A DNA stretch of 64,000 nucleotides from Laspinema olomoucense D3b (GTDB lineage: Bacteria; Cyanobacteriota; Cyanobacteriia; Cyanobacteriales; Laspinemataceae), in the NCBI RefSeq assembly GCF_025370785.1, contig NZ_JAMXFA010000014.1, positions 92,431-156,430 of the forward strand, given 5' to 3'. The position numbers and the translations under genes were made by a program. The notes below the pieces were generated by a model that was not told the origin of the DNA, did no database searches, and saw nothing but the letters and a program-made list of their open reading frames with translations. The first letter of the stretch is position 1; every line of letters starts with the position of its first letter. This document shows positions 16,695-26,410 of the stretch, piece after piece.

Positions 16695-19568
16695 TTACCA
16701 ATTGGTGGCTAACTTTCCCTCCTGAATGAGTAATTGAGAAGCCATTTCACTATCGACGGGGGGTGAGAACAGATACCCTTGAGCCATCGCACATCCGAGT
16801 TGCTGGAGTTTCTCTAACTGGGCTGCTGTTTCCACTCCCTCAGCAATCACTTCCATGCCCAAATCGTGAGCTAAACTCACAATGGTCATAACGATTTCGG
16901 AATTTTCTCCCTCGACTCCAATCCGGTTCACAAAGGAACGGTCAATTTTCAAAGTATCCAGGGGAAACCGATGTAAGTAACTTAAGGAAGAATACCCAGT
17001 ACCAAAGTCATCCATGCAGAGGTTGATTTTTCTTTGTTTAAGCTGCAACAGCATTTCGGTGGCTAATTCGGGATTATCAACGATCGCGCTTTCGGTAATT
17101 TCCAGCTTTAACATACTCCCATCAATCCCCGTTTCGGCGAGAATCCGATCCACTTGTGCGATCAAATCCACCCGGGAAAATTGCCGTCCCGATAGGTTAA
17201 CTGCCACGGTTAAAGGTAACGATTGGGGAAATCGTTCTTGCCAAATGCGTAACTGTTGGCACGCCTCACGGAGTACCCACTGCCCGAGGGGGACAATTAA
17301 GCCGGTTTCCTCAGCAATGGAGATAAATTCCCCCGGAGGCACAAACCCGAGTTCGGGATGTTCCCATCGCAATAGGGCCTCAAATCCTTCAATGCGTCCC
17401 GTTTTCAGACAAACAATCGGCTGATAATGCAAGGAAAAGGCGGAGGGTTTTTTGCCGGAACTAAAGGGCAGGGATGAGGTTTGAATCTCCATTTCTTCGG
17501 CGCTGTCATTGCCTTCTGAATCCGGGGTGGGAGAGAGGTAAAACCGGGGGTTTGGCGATCGCTTTTCTCCTTCGGAAAGGGCGCGGCGCAGGTCGTTTTC
17601 TAACTTGAGTAATCGGACGACGCGATCGTGCATGGCGGTATCGAAAACTTCATGGCGAGAGCGTCCCAGGGCTTTGGCGCGGTACATGACGATATCTGCA
17701 TCCCGTAACAGGTCCTCGGGGCGTTCGTAACCCCGGGAACTCAGAGCAATCCCGATACTCACACTGGTAAACACTTCTTGTCCTTCGATCGCAAAAGGAC
17801 GGGTTAAGCAAGCATGAATTCGTTCCGCCACCCGCCTTGCGGTGCGTAAGGCGCGGATATCTTTGAGGAGGATGGCAAATTCATCTCCTCCCAGGCGGGC
17901 GATCGCGTGTTCATTGCGCCGGAAACTATGGGGACGCACCGCGAGGGTCTTGCGAAGGCGTTCGGCAATTTCTATCAACAGGCGATCGCCTACTCCATGC
18001 CCCAAACTATCATTAATCACTTTAAAGCGATCGAGATCCAAAAATAAAACCGCAAATAAATAGTTGGGATTTTGTTTACCCCGTTCCCACTCCTTACGCA
18101 GTTCTTGCATAAATAACGTCCGGTTGGGTAGTTCAGTTAAGGCATCATGAAAAGCATTATGCCGCAATTTTTCTTCGATTTTAGCTTTTTCGGAAATTTC
18201 TGCCCTAAGTCGCTCATTGGCCGCTTTTAATTTGGCCGTGCGTTCCTCCACAATCTCTTCTAACTGAGCATTCAAGGTGGCCAGTTTGGACTCGGCTTGG
18301 TGACGGGCGATCGCCCCCCCAATACTTCCGGCAGCCGCTTTCAAAATGGATTCTTCCGTTTCCGACCATTGCCGTTGATGATGGCAATCATTAAAGCCGA
18401 TAAACCCCCAAAACCGACCTTCAATGGCGATCGGCATGACTAAAATAGATTGAATTCCTTGTACTTCTAGGATGGCTCGTTCGGCGTCGCTTAAGTCTTT
18501 AACCGTTCCCCCGATCGCTTTTCCCGCACAGAGAGTCTCGTACCACCCAGGCAAATTTTCCTCATAAGAAAGGGTTTGGAATTCCGGGTTTTCCTTAGAG
18601 GGAGGAATTCCCTCCCCGACCCATTCCCAGCTGATACTCATCAGATGTTCTTCGGTCAGACTTTGGTAATTTTCCACCAGGTAAGCGCGATCGACTCCTG
18701 CGGCATTTCCTAATTCAGCCAATGCCTTGGAAATCGCCTCCGATAGATTCGATGCGGTTAACAGCGCGTAAGTTGCTAACGCCACCCCTTCTAAGAGGCG
18801 ATCGCGCTGTTGGAGTTGGACTGCCGCTTCCTTGAGTTCCGTAATATCTTTCTCATTCACCAGAACCGCGCGATCGCCTGTAACCGGATCCTTCGCATTG
18901 CGAATCTCGACCGCGTGCCATCGTACCCCCTGCAAGGTTTGCATCTGGGTTTCGTGATAGAACACCTTCCCCGCTTCAAGGCAATCAAGGGCGCATTCCG
19001 CATCGCTGCTACTGACAAATCGCTCTCTCCAGGCATTTTTCCCCGAATTCTCCCCCCCTTTTTCCGCCCCATAACACCGCTTCGCCACCGGGTTCTGCAT
19101 CACCATCGTGCCATCAGCTTTGTACAGGGAAATCATCACCGTCGCCTGCCTAAGCACTTCATTCGAGCGCCACAGTTCCCAGTCATGGCGTTTCATGACC
19201 TCCGTGATTCCCTCCACCAAGACCGCCATTCTTCCCGATTCAATCCGAATTCCCGAACAAGCACATCGAATGGATATGGGGTCACCATCCGTTTGAAAGG
19301 TCCATTGTTTCACCACAGTTGTACCCTGCTCTAATTGTTCTCGATCAAGTTCAATCCCGCTGGAATTTTCGTCAAAGGGGTTAATCCAATTTCCGTTTGG
19401 CAGTTCCGCTATGCTTTGTACCTGCCACAGACCTAGGGCCGCCGCGTTTGCCCACCATACCTGCTTTTGGTCAAAGTCCCAAATCCAGATGGGGGAAACC
19501 AATACATCCAGCGACGCTAGTTCTTGGCGATTGAGGATGGAATCGCTGAGTTTTAGTTGTGGCATCAA
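16695..19568 (-). CDS. PAS/GAF diguanylate cyclase-phosphodiesterase (GGDEF-EAL)
   Basis: The 957-residue protein has a PAS-like sensor region (1-250), a GAF domain (about 260-420), a coiled coil (425-465), a GGDEF domain (470-640; LGGDEF near 559-563) and an EAL domain (705-945; EALLRWEHP near 729, DDFGTGYSS). Both catalytic motifs are intact, so it may make or break cyclic di-GMP. The inhibitory RxxD site before GGDEF reads RNEH, so product inhibition is probably lost. The GAF ends in a cyanobacterial-type segment without an obvious chromophore Cys. No membrane helix is seen. It is a single-gene unit. Confidence 0.92.
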   Translation of the reverse strand: MMPQLKLSDSILNRQELASLDVLVSPIWIWDFDQKQVWWANAAALGLWQVQSIAELPNGNWINPFDENSSGIELDREQLEQGTTVVKQWTFQTDGDPISIRCACSGIRIESGRMAVLVEGITEVMKRHDWELWRSNEVLRQATVMISLYKADGTMVMQNPVAKRCYGAEKGGENSGKNAWRERFVSSSDAECALDCLEAGKVFYHETQMQTLQGVRWHAVEIRNAKDPVTGDRAVLVNEKDITELKEAAVQLQQRDRLLEGVALATYALLTASNLSEAISKALAELGNAAGVDRAYLVENYQSLTEEHLMSISWEWVGEGIPPSKENPEFQTLSYEENLPGWYETLCAGKAIGGTVKDLSDAERAILEVQGIQSILVMPIAIEGRFWGFIGFNDCHHQRQWSETEESILKAAAGSIGGAIARHQAESKLATLNAQLEEIVEERTAKLKAANERLRAEISEKAKIEEKLRHNAFHDALTELPNRTLFMQELRKEWERGKQNPNYLFAVLFLDLDRFKVINDSLGHGVGDRLLIEIAERLRKTLAVRPHSFRRNEHAIARLGGDEFAILLKDIRALRTARRVAERIHACLTRPFAIEGQEVFTSVSIGIALSSRGYERPEDLLRDADIVMYRAKALGRSRHEVFDTAMHDRVVRLLKLENDLRRALSEGEKRSPNPRFYLSPTPDSEGNDSAEEMEIQTSSLPFSSGKKPSAFSLHYQPIVCLKTGRIEGFEALLRWEHPELGFVPPGEFISIAEETGLIVPLGQWVLREACQQLRIWQERFPQSLPLTVAVNLSGRQFSRVDLIAQVDRILAETGIDGSMLKLEITESAIVDNPELATEMLLQLKQRKINLCMDDFGTGYSSLSYLHRFPLDTLKIDRSFVNRIGVEGENSEIVMTIVSLAHDLGMEVIAEGVETAAQLEKLQQLGCAMAQGYLFSPPVDSEMASQLLIQEGKLATNW

Positions 19569-20211
19569 TCGGCGTTTGTATTTAATAAATTTTTTAACGG
19601 AAATCTGAAAAAACCCGCTTTTTTTTATTCGGCTGGGTTGGCCGGAGGGTCGGGGTCAAAAGCGATTGTTTCTCTTGGTCCTATTTCAGTTTTTTTCGGC
19701 TATTCCTGCGCTTTCTCCTGCTGCTCATATCTTGATTGCTCACAACCGTATTATTAATCTGATTCTATCCCCAATCTCTGCCCTTGTCTCCCTGGATTTT
19801 TGAATTTTTGATAAATTGAGTCGATTCTATGGTATTTTCTTGTCCAAAGGGACCAACTCTTTCTCCCGAGTAGCCTAGGATGCTGGTCTAGCAAAGGGAA
19901 GATAAACTCAGTTTTTTCACCCCATCTCTGTCATGAAAGCACCCAATCTGGGCCAAAAATCTGGTAACAGTCAGTCCCTTGAAGCCCGTCCTACTTTACC
20001 CCTGCTCTAGTTTGGGGGTAAAGTCAGGGCTAAAAACTGGGTTTCTTGACAAAGATGCTGATAAAAAAGTAACCCATCTTGTCTTAGAAACTGGGTCGAT
20101 TCGGGACTCGGATCTGGACTGGACTTCCCCACCACCTCCTAGGAAAATCCGAGGCGGGAGAGGGGAAAAAGGTACCGATCGCGATCGCCTTATATCCCGA
20201 GTCCCGAAGCG
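19569..20211. other. 643-base spacer with dispersed repeats
   Basis: No gene is supported; apparent frames here are short and of unnatural composition. Degenerate copies of the aaactgggtttct repeat lie near 20035-20048 and 20095-20105. The promoter of the GGDEF-EAL gene should be close to 19570-19800, but no boxes were identified with confidence. Confidence 0.5.
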
Positions 20212-21699
20212 TTAAGAAGGTCCGCCAATGAAAATGTCCCGGACCCTGACTGGGACGCAGGCGTGAGTCATTTGGGCGATCTGCATGGGTTCTCCTTTTC
20301 CACAGAGATTGGTGCCACACTGCATTTGCTCAGATTTTGGCCCGATCGCATCTACACTTTTCCAAAAATCCGTTGTCATCGCTTGATAGGTGACATCTTT
20401 CAACATTCCGACGACTTTGCCTTTTTTGACTTGCCAAAAGGCATCCCCACCAAATTGAAAATTCCGGCGTTGTTGGTCAATGGAATAGCTGCCAATGCCA
20501 TCAATTAAAATCCCGTCCTCGGTATCAGCGATCGCTTCGGCTAGAGTCGCCGTATGACTCCCCCCTTCCGGTCCCGGTTCTAACCCGAGATTGGGAATCC
20601 GCACCATTGGTACATTATACCAACTATCGGCATAAGCACATCCATTGCTACTTCCCCGTCCCAGTCGCGCTGCCGTCTCGCGATCGGTGAGATAATCTAC
20701 TAAAATTCCATCCTTGACAATGTGCCATTCTTGTGATATAACTCCTTCATCGTCATATCCCATTGTTCCCCGTCCCCCCGGTTGGGTGCGATCGGCCTTA
20801 AAATTCACCCAAGGGGCGGCATACTGTAGACTCCCCAAGCCATCGGTGGTGGCAAAGCTGGTCCCGGCAAAGTTCGCTTCGTAACCGTACACGCGATCGA
20901 GCTCGGTGGGATGTCCGACGGATTCATGAATCGTGAGAAACAGATTAGTGGGTTTCAGGATTAAGGTTGTTTCAATTCCCGAGGGTCCCTTGGGTGCATG
21001 AACTTTTTCGATCGCCTCCGTTGCCACTCGGTCCACTTCTTGCAGCAAATCCGCAGGGTCAATATGTTCATAGCCACAATTCAACGGAGGTCTTTCATAG
21101 CTGCGACTTTGGGCATCTCCATTGGCAATCGCTGTACAATTATATCCTGGATAACTGCGATAAATTGTTTGTTCAATCAGTGAGCCTTCCGTTGAGGCAA
21201 AGGTTTTCTGTTCCTGAGTAAAGCGCAGGAAAGACGAAGCTTTTTTAATTCCGCGATCGCCATACCCTAACAACCGCTCATTAATCTCTAACAACAAATC
21301 CGCTTGGTTCTCAATGGGAATCGTAAAAGGGTCAATTTCAATCGGGGTCACATAACTATCCCGATATGCCTCTACCGGGACTAACTTTACCGGAGTCTGT
21401 TGCGTGAGGTGACTGCCTTTAGCAATCTCCACCGCGAGGGCCACAATTCGTCTAACTTCTGCTGAACTCCTGCGGTGACTCGCCGCAAATCCCCAAGACC
21501 CTTGATATAAAACCCGCACCCCAAATCCTGAACTTACCTGATCGCTCAAGTTGCTTAAGGAGCGATCGCGGGCGGTTAGACTGCGATCGCGATAACGACA
21601 CAGACGGATCTCCCCATACTCACACCCCGCTTGGCGAATCAAGGCGATCGCTTCGGTGGCTAAATCCTGAGGGGTGATCTGGGTTGGCGCTTCTAACAT
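20212..21699 (-). CDS. tldD: Zinc metalloprotease TldD
   Basis: The 495-residue protein has the TldD HExxxH motif in HESVGHPTELDRV, with further zinc-site context in the C-terminal half (RGSSNGCAYADSWYNVPMVR). The N-terminal domain and FNFGGDAFWQ-like C-terminus match TldD and not TldE. TldD with TldE forms a heterodimeric protease acting on unfolded peptides. The partner-like gene is at 14125-15474. TldD and TldE are commonly unlinked, so the separation is not odd in itself. Confidence 0.92.
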   Translation of the reverse strand: MLEAPTQITPQDLATEAIALIRQAGCEYGEIRLCRYRDRSLTARDRSLSNLSDQVSSGFGVRVLYQGSWGFAASHRRSSAEVRRIVALAVEIAKGSHLTQQTPVKLVPVEAYRDSYVTPIEIDPFTIPIENQADLLLEINERLLGYGDRGIKKASSFLRFTQEQKTFASTEGSLIEQTIYRSYPGYNCTAIANGDAQSRSYERPPLNCGYEHIDPADLLQEVDRVATEAIEKVHAPKGPSGIETTLILKPTNLFLTIHESVGHPTELDRVYGYEANFAGTSFATTDGLGSLQYAAPWVNFKADRTQPGGRGTMGYDDEGVISQEWHIVKDGILVDYLTDRETAARLGRGSSNGCAYADSWYNVPMVRIPNLGLEPGPEGGSHTATLAEAIADTEDGILIDGIGSYSIDQQRRNFQFGGDAFWQVKKGKVVGMLKDVTYQAMTTDFWKSVDAIGPKSEQMQCGTNLCGKGEPMQIAQMTHACVPVRVRDIFIGGPS

Positions 21700-21845
21700 A
21701 ACGGGTTCCCAAGTTAGGTGTTTCCCTTAATTTTATACTACTTCTCCAGGATTCGGGTAGGAACTGTCCATCCCTCATCCCCTTTAACTTCAGAGTAAAA
21801 GTCCTGATTTTTTCGGCCTTCTCCTCCTAGAAAGATCCCCCTAAA

Positions 21846-21864
21846 TCCCCCTTTCCAAGGGGGA
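21846..21864 (-). terminator. Hairpin behind the M28 peptidase gene, terminator-like
   Basis: An 8-bp stem, tcccccttt-type arm 21846-21853 with its complement at 21857-21864 and a 3-base loop, lies 55-73 bases past the peptidase stop. The preceding bases (tccccctaaatcccc) add a second C-rich copy. It resembles a common cyanobacterial spacer repeat, so a terminator role is likely but not sure. Confidence 0.5.
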
Positions 21865-21918
21865 CTTAGAGTTAAATGAGGCAACAACATCATGATTTCC
21901 AACAGGCATTCCCTCAGC

Positions 21919-22992
21919 TTACCTCTGTAAATTTACCTCAGTCCGGACGGAGTTGGTTTGTAAGCTTCCCTCACTCTCTAATAAAGTCACCGTCGCATCG
22001 GCAATCCGTTGTGCGGAACCGATAAAAAAGGCTTGATCAATCTGAAGGGGAGTATCACTGGGTTGATGGTAGTGAGGCGATCGCAAATTCCCCGTATCCG
22101 TCACTAAAACTGCCCCAATCCCGTGATACCAAAACGGAGCATGGTCACTTCGCAGGGTATCGGGAATCAACAATCCTTTAAAGGGAACCGGCAAAGTATA
22201 AACCGGCGGTAACTCAGCCGCAGTTCCCATCTGAAACACTTCCAGCAGGGGTAAATGTTCCGTATCTCCAATGACAGCTACAAAGTCACCGCGAGCGCTA
22301 GGCGGTTGTATAGGAAGTTGACTGGGATAAGCCTGACATCCGGCTTGATAACAAGCATATCCCACCATATCCACTACAATTGCACCGCGCAAGTCCGCGA
22401 TTAAGTTCGGATCGCTGGCAAAGGCAAAACTGCCATGTAATCCGATTTCCTCTAAATCAAAAAAGGCCAACTCTAGCGATCGCTCAGTTTCCCGGTCCTG
22501 CAACAGTCGCGCCACTTCCAACAACACCGCCACCCCACTGCCATTATCACTCGCACCCGCCGAACCGGGAACGGTATCATAATGTGCGCCGAGGAGGATA
22601 CTTCCCGCGTCGGGATTCCTACCCGTTTTTTTGGCAATCAGGTTGATTCCTTCCCCTGCAAAGGGTTGGGATTCCAGGGTCCATCCGGCTGCTACGAGGC
22701 GACGGCGGATATACTCTCGGGACAGTTCTCGACTATCTGGGGTTGAGCGATCAAAGGCTAATGCTTCTAAATCTGCCATCAGGCGACTGGGAACAACGGC
22801 TGGGGCACGCCTGAACTCCATGCTGAGGGGACTGGGTTCGGGAAGGGTGGGGACTGGATCTGCGGGTTGCTGTGAGAGAGGTGCATCCGGTGGATTATCA
22901 AATGATACCGGGGATTGATGGCGAGCCAGACTCACTAAGATAATGGCGATCGCACTCAGCAGGCAGAGCAGAATCCAGATTTTTTGTCTCAT
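21919..22992 (-). CDS. M28 family zinc peptidase, secreted or membrane-anchored
   Basis: The 357-residue protein starts with a signal anchor (residues 5-22), then a Pro-rich linker (30-60). The M28 domain has the zinc ligands: His137 (GAHYDT), the bridging Asp149 (ASDNGSG), Glu181/182 (DLEEIG), an Asp in VVDMVGY and a final His in HYHQPSD. All are present, so it should be active as an aminopeptidase or glutaminyl cyclase-like enzyme outside the cytoplasm. It is a single-gene unit. Confidence 0.9.
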   Translation of the reverse strand: MRQKIWILLCLLSAIAIILVSLARHQSPVSFDNPPDAPLSQQPADPVPTLPEPSPLSMEFRRAPAVVPSRLMADLEALAFDRSTPDSRELSREYIRRRLVAAGWTLESQPFAGEGINLIAKKTGRNPDAGSILLGAHYDTVPGSAGASDNGSGVAVLLEVARLLQDRETERSLELAFFDLEEIGLHGSFAFASDPNLIADLRGAIVVDMVGYACYQAGCQAYPSQLPIQPPSARGDFVAVIGDTEHLPLLEVFQMGTAAELPPVYTLPVPFKGLLIPDTLRSDHAPFWYHGIGAVLVTDTGNLRSPHYHQPSDTPLQIDQAFFIGSAQRIADATVTLLESEGSLQTNSVRTEVNLQR

Positions 22993-23202
22993 GGTTGCGG
23001 GTTAATCCAATCCGATCTAGCAGATACCGGCATCGCCGGTTGCAGTACAAATCTTATTATGGATTATAGGAGTGCGAGCATCTCCCTGGCTAACGCTATT
23101 CAGTAGCGAGGAAGAGTAAACGCACTCCCTGAATGCTATACTGGGCTAACCGTAGGGCGATCGCAAACGACGTCCGTCGTTACTACAAACCGTCACCTTT
23201 CT

Positions 23203-24171
23203 CTACAGTATTTTAACGTAGGAAAGCCAACTTTGGACGGGACGGAAGCCCATTGCGTCATACAATCGCGGTGCACCTGTAGCACTATCGGCATCAACCC
23301 CGAGCTTGATACTGGTTGCACCAGCGCGGTAGAGTCGTTGCATGGCAGCCAGGAGGATGGAACGCCCTAAACCCATTCGGCGGAAGCCCCGACGAGTTCC
23401 TAACCAGCTAATCCATCCGGTTTTGCTGCAGTGGGGTAAGGAGGTTTGGAGGGAACTTTGGCAAAGGGCGGCAAAGGTGCCATCGGGAGCGACTGCCACT
23501 AAATCAAATTCCGGTTGATAGTTCGGATCCTGTTGCCAATCCTGATAACTACTGAGGGTTAAATCGTGGTGATCCCAATGGTCGATAAAGGATTCGTTAT
23601 ATAAGTCTACCCAGGCTTGATCATCTCTGGGGGCCTCTACCGATCGCAGGGTAAATCCAGGCGGAAACTCTGGGGTGGGTAGGGTTTCTAGGTCGGATTT
23701 AACGAGGGTCAAAAAAGTTCGTTCTAGGGTAAAGTTATGCCGTTCTAGGCTGGAAATTCTAATTAAGGCTTCGGCGCGAGTTTTTGTGTGTAAGTGGATA
23801 CTCAGTCCACTCTTGTTTCCAATCTCGCGCAGGCGATTTTCTGCCCACTCTAAAATCTCGGTTTCTAACGGAATAATACCATCGGTAAAGCTGTTTTGTA
23901 GGAAATCTTTGGGGTCAACGTAAAACCACAAATATCCATCGAGTCCTTCGTCGGGTTCGGGTATCCAAAGTTGTCCAAACCCTCGGAGGTGACCGTTTGA
24001 GTCTTTCCATAAACGCCGGGACCTGACCGATGAGGTGGTGACGATCCATTTGAGATCGGCGATTGATTTATCTTCGTCTAGTAACCCATCGACTTCACAG
24101 GTTTTAACTAGATCAGCAATCTGTTGTAAGTCTGTTTCGCCCGCTACGGGGCATCTACTGATGATACTCAT
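23203..24171 (-). CDS. GNAT family N-acetyltransferase, tandem-domain type
   Basis: Starting at the ATG at 24171 the protein has 322 residues; the longer frame to 24246 adds 25 hydrophobic residues of spacer look, so 24171 is preferred. The C-terminal half has the acetyl-CoA binding motif RRGFRRMGLGRSILLAAM and the LYDAMGFRPV end typical of GNAT enzymes. The N-terminal half has a similar strand-helix layout (GFGQLWIPEPDEG) but a degraded motif, so it may be a tandem GNAT. The substrate cannot be told. Confidence 0.85.
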   Translation of the reverse strand: MSIISRCPVAGETDLQQIADLVKTCEVDGLLDEDKSIADLKWIVTTSSVRSRRLWKDSNGHLRGFGQLWIPEPDEGLDGYLWFYVDPKDFLQNSFTDGIIPLETEILEWAENRLREIGNKSGLSIHLHTKTRAEALIRISSLERHNFTLERTFLTLVKSDLETLPTPEFPPGFTLRSVEAPRDDQAWVDLYNESFIDHWDHHDLTLSSYQDWQQDPNYQPEFDLVAVAPDGTFAALCQSSLQTSLPHCSKTGWISWLGTRRGFRRMGLGRSILLAAMQRLYRAGATSIKLGVDADSATGAPRLYDAMGFRPVQSWLSYVKIL

Positions 24172-25029
24172 AAAAAAAATCAAGAAATTGAAAGAAAAAC
24201 GACAGGACAAAGGCGATCGCATTTGTCTAAATAGGTTGTAATGCACACAGAAGATCGATTCGGTATAGTTCTGAGGTCGTCGGGACAGAGCGGGGAAACT
24301 GTGTTTCCCAGACCCAATATCTGCAACGTCCTCTCCCTTTGGAGGGAATACAAGTCACCCTGCATCAAAGAAACATCTGGACTGAAGTTCCGGCAATCGG
24401 ACATCTTCAGCCTAGTCCCTCAATTTTTTGTATAAAAATTAAGTGGGAAGGGCGATCGCTCGTCCGCCATACGCGATGGCCACCGCCTGACTCCCCAGGA
24501 CGATCGCCTCAGCGATTTGTTTCAGGGATGCTTTTTTGGAGACTCAAACGCTAAGTATGAGGCAGTCTCATACAAATTCTATCCTTTATTGATATGACTG
24601 GGTTTGATTACGTCAGCAAACTCGATCCAAGTCGAACGACTTCGTTCGCTTGCATCCGTAGAGTGACCGAGTTTTCTGTTGTTGACTTATCGTTTCGTTA
24701 ACGTTTGGTTATATCCAATTAAAGTTATCCACCCCCAGAGATCGGTTTCGTAAATCTATTTTGATTATACACCACAACCTCGACAAGTGGGGAGACCTTT
24801 ATAAATATGCGGGGAAGGAAGAGGCTGAAACCAGCTTTGGGGATAGATAAAACCTCCCTTTAAAAATTGCAAAAGTTCCCAGTTGAATCCCTGAAAAATC
24901 CTGGGTTATTAATTCTTAATTCTTTATCTTACATCGGTTATAGGGAAAACAATACGGAGGGATGCCCCCATCTATCCCCCTCCCGAGCATAGAGATTAAG
25001 CGCTAAATAAGATAAGATAACGAAGCTAA
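24172..25029. other. Long spacer before the cobalamin riboswitch
   Basis: About 860 bases without a supported gene. Frames at 24180-24554 are short and look like shadows. It holds the promoter for the riboswitch-controlled cbiX transcript, probably in the A/T-rich part at 24700-25020, but no clear boxes were seen. Confidence 0.5.
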
Positions 25030-25162
25030 AGGAAGGGCGAGGGGAAACTCCGGTGAAAATCCGAGGCTGTGCGGCAACTGTCAGCGATTGGAGGTCTGGG
25101 GTCCCCTGATCTGAGGCCGGGGACTCAGACGCGATCGCAAGCCAGAACGCCCTCGCCCGTTA
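25030..25162 (+). promoter_or_regulatory. Cobalamin riboswitch
   Basis: The core has ctccggtgaaaatccgagg, then gcggcaactgtcagc, and a B12-box-like agccagaacgccc at about 25140-25150. The closing stem is a perfect 8 bp, gggcgagg (25035-25042) with cctcgccc (25151-25158). The next gene, 51 bases further, is a cobalt-chelatase-type protein, which fits feedback by vitamin B12 on corrinoid synthesis. Control is likely at translation, because no T-tract terminator lies between it and the start codon. Confidence 0.85.
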
Positions 25163-25212
25163 TTTGCTCACTCGATTTCCTGCCTCGCACGGGACAAGGA
25201 GCCTGAAAATTA

Positions 25213-26259
25213 ATGCCTAACGTCAAAACATCTGATCTGATCGCAATTACATCCGAAACTTCCGAGTTAGAGTCTGTGGAATTGACCCCTTTACCGATCC
25301 AGCGTCCTTTATTATTGGTGGGTCATGGCACCCGAGACGAACGGGGACGGCAAAGTTTTCTGGATTTTGCAGCAGCCTATACAGCCTTAGACTCGTCGCG
25401 TTTGGTTGTGCCTTGTTTCCTGGAACTGACTGGCCCTACGATTCAGGAGGGGGTAGATCGGTGTGTGGACCTGGGATATTCTGAATTTTCCGTCTTGCCA
25501 GTTCTGCTGTTTGCAGCCCGCCACAATAAGTTTGATATTACCAATGAATTAGACCGAGCCAGGGAACGGCATCCCCATCTGAAGTTTTATTATGGGCGGC
25601 ATTTTGGGATTGCGCCGGGAATTGTGGATCTGTGGCGATCGCGACTGGCGCAACTGGACCAACCGGAGAACAACCCCAATCAGATTGAGCGATCGGACAC
25701 GGTGTTACTCTTCGTCGGACGCGGTTCCAGTGACCCGGATGCTAACAGCGATGTCTACAAAATTGCCCGAATTCTGTGGGAAGGGAGCGGTTATAAAACT
25801 GTGGAAGTCTGTTTTATTGGCATTACCCATCCCCGCTTAGAAGAAGGATTTGACCGCGCCCGACTCTTCCAACCCAAACGGATTATTGTTGTTCCTTATT
25901 TCCTGTTTACCGGGGTTTTAGTCCAGAAAATTTTCGATATCACTGCCGCGCAACAAGAACAATGGACGGACCTTTCGATTACGGCACTCCCAGAAATGGG
26001 AATTACTCGGGAATTGCTGACCCTCCTGCGCGATCGCGAGATTGAAACCCATCTGGGGCAGGTGCAAATGAACTGTGAAATGTGCAAGTTCCGATTAATG
26101 GCCAAGTCAGAGGGTCATGCTCACGGTCACGATCACGGTCACAGTCACGGTCACGATCACGGTCATGATCACGGTCATGGTCACGACCATAGCCACGATA
26201 ATCCCGACCCTTATGCCAACGTTGATGCTTATCATCAACGGATTTGGCAAACTCCCTAA
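25213..26259 (+). CDS. cbiX: Sirohydrochlorin cobaltochelatase CbiX with His-rich metal tail
   Basis: The 348-residue protein has two CbiX/CbiK-like chelatase halves. The first has [13 protein letters not shown] (His38, catalytic), the second [16 protein letters not shown], where His is replaced by Arg. Near 284-291 is an MNCEMC motif, the MxCxxC iron-sulfur-type motif known in some CbiX. A tail at about 297-329 is His/Asp/Gly-rich and suits cobalt storage or delivery. It inserts cobalt in the anaerobic-type B12 branch. The gene has aaggag 14 bases before its ATG and lies behind a cobalamin riboswitch. Confidence 0.93.
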   Translation: MPNVKTSDLIAITSETSELESVELTPLPIQRPLLLVGHGTRDERGRQSFLDFAAAYTALDSSRLVVPCFLELTGPTIQEGVDRCVDLGYSEFSVLPVLLFAARHNKFDITNELDRARERHPHLKFYYGRHFGIAPGIVDLWRSRLAQLDQPENNPNQIERSDTVLLFVGRGSSDPDANSDVYKIARILWEGSGYKTVEVCFIGITHPRLEEGFDRARLFQPKRIIVVPYFLFTGVLVQKIFDITAAQQEQWTDLSITALPEMGITRELLTLLRDREIETHLGQVQMNCEMCKFRLMAKSEGHAHGHDHGHSHGHDHGHDHGHGHDHSHDNPDPYANVDAYHQRIWQTP

Positions 26260-26287
26260 TCCTGGAGGAATGGGGGACAATTAAAAA

Positions 26288-26336
26288 GTGGGAGCATCTT
26301 GCTCCCGACTACAACCAGGGAGCAAGATGCTCCCAC
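26288..26336. repeat. Perfect 19-bp inverted repeat behind cbiX
   Basis: Left arm gtgggagcatcttgctccc (26288-26306) pairs perfectly with 26318-26336 around an 11-base loop. It lies in the 151-base spacer between the convergent cbiX and Hpt genes. It has no T tract, so it resembles the spacer palindromes of cyanobacteria more than a standard terminator. It could slow transcription in both directions. Confidence 0.75.
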
Positions 26337-26410
26337 AGACAAAAGAATTGTCCAATTCCTACCCGAGGCGTTCTATCATGTTTCCCCCTCCTGTGAGGGT
26401 CTGGAAATCT

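Noticed and set aside
19979..20215. Plus-strand 78-residue frame before tldD
   Set aside because: Made of dispersed repeat sequence, no family pattern.
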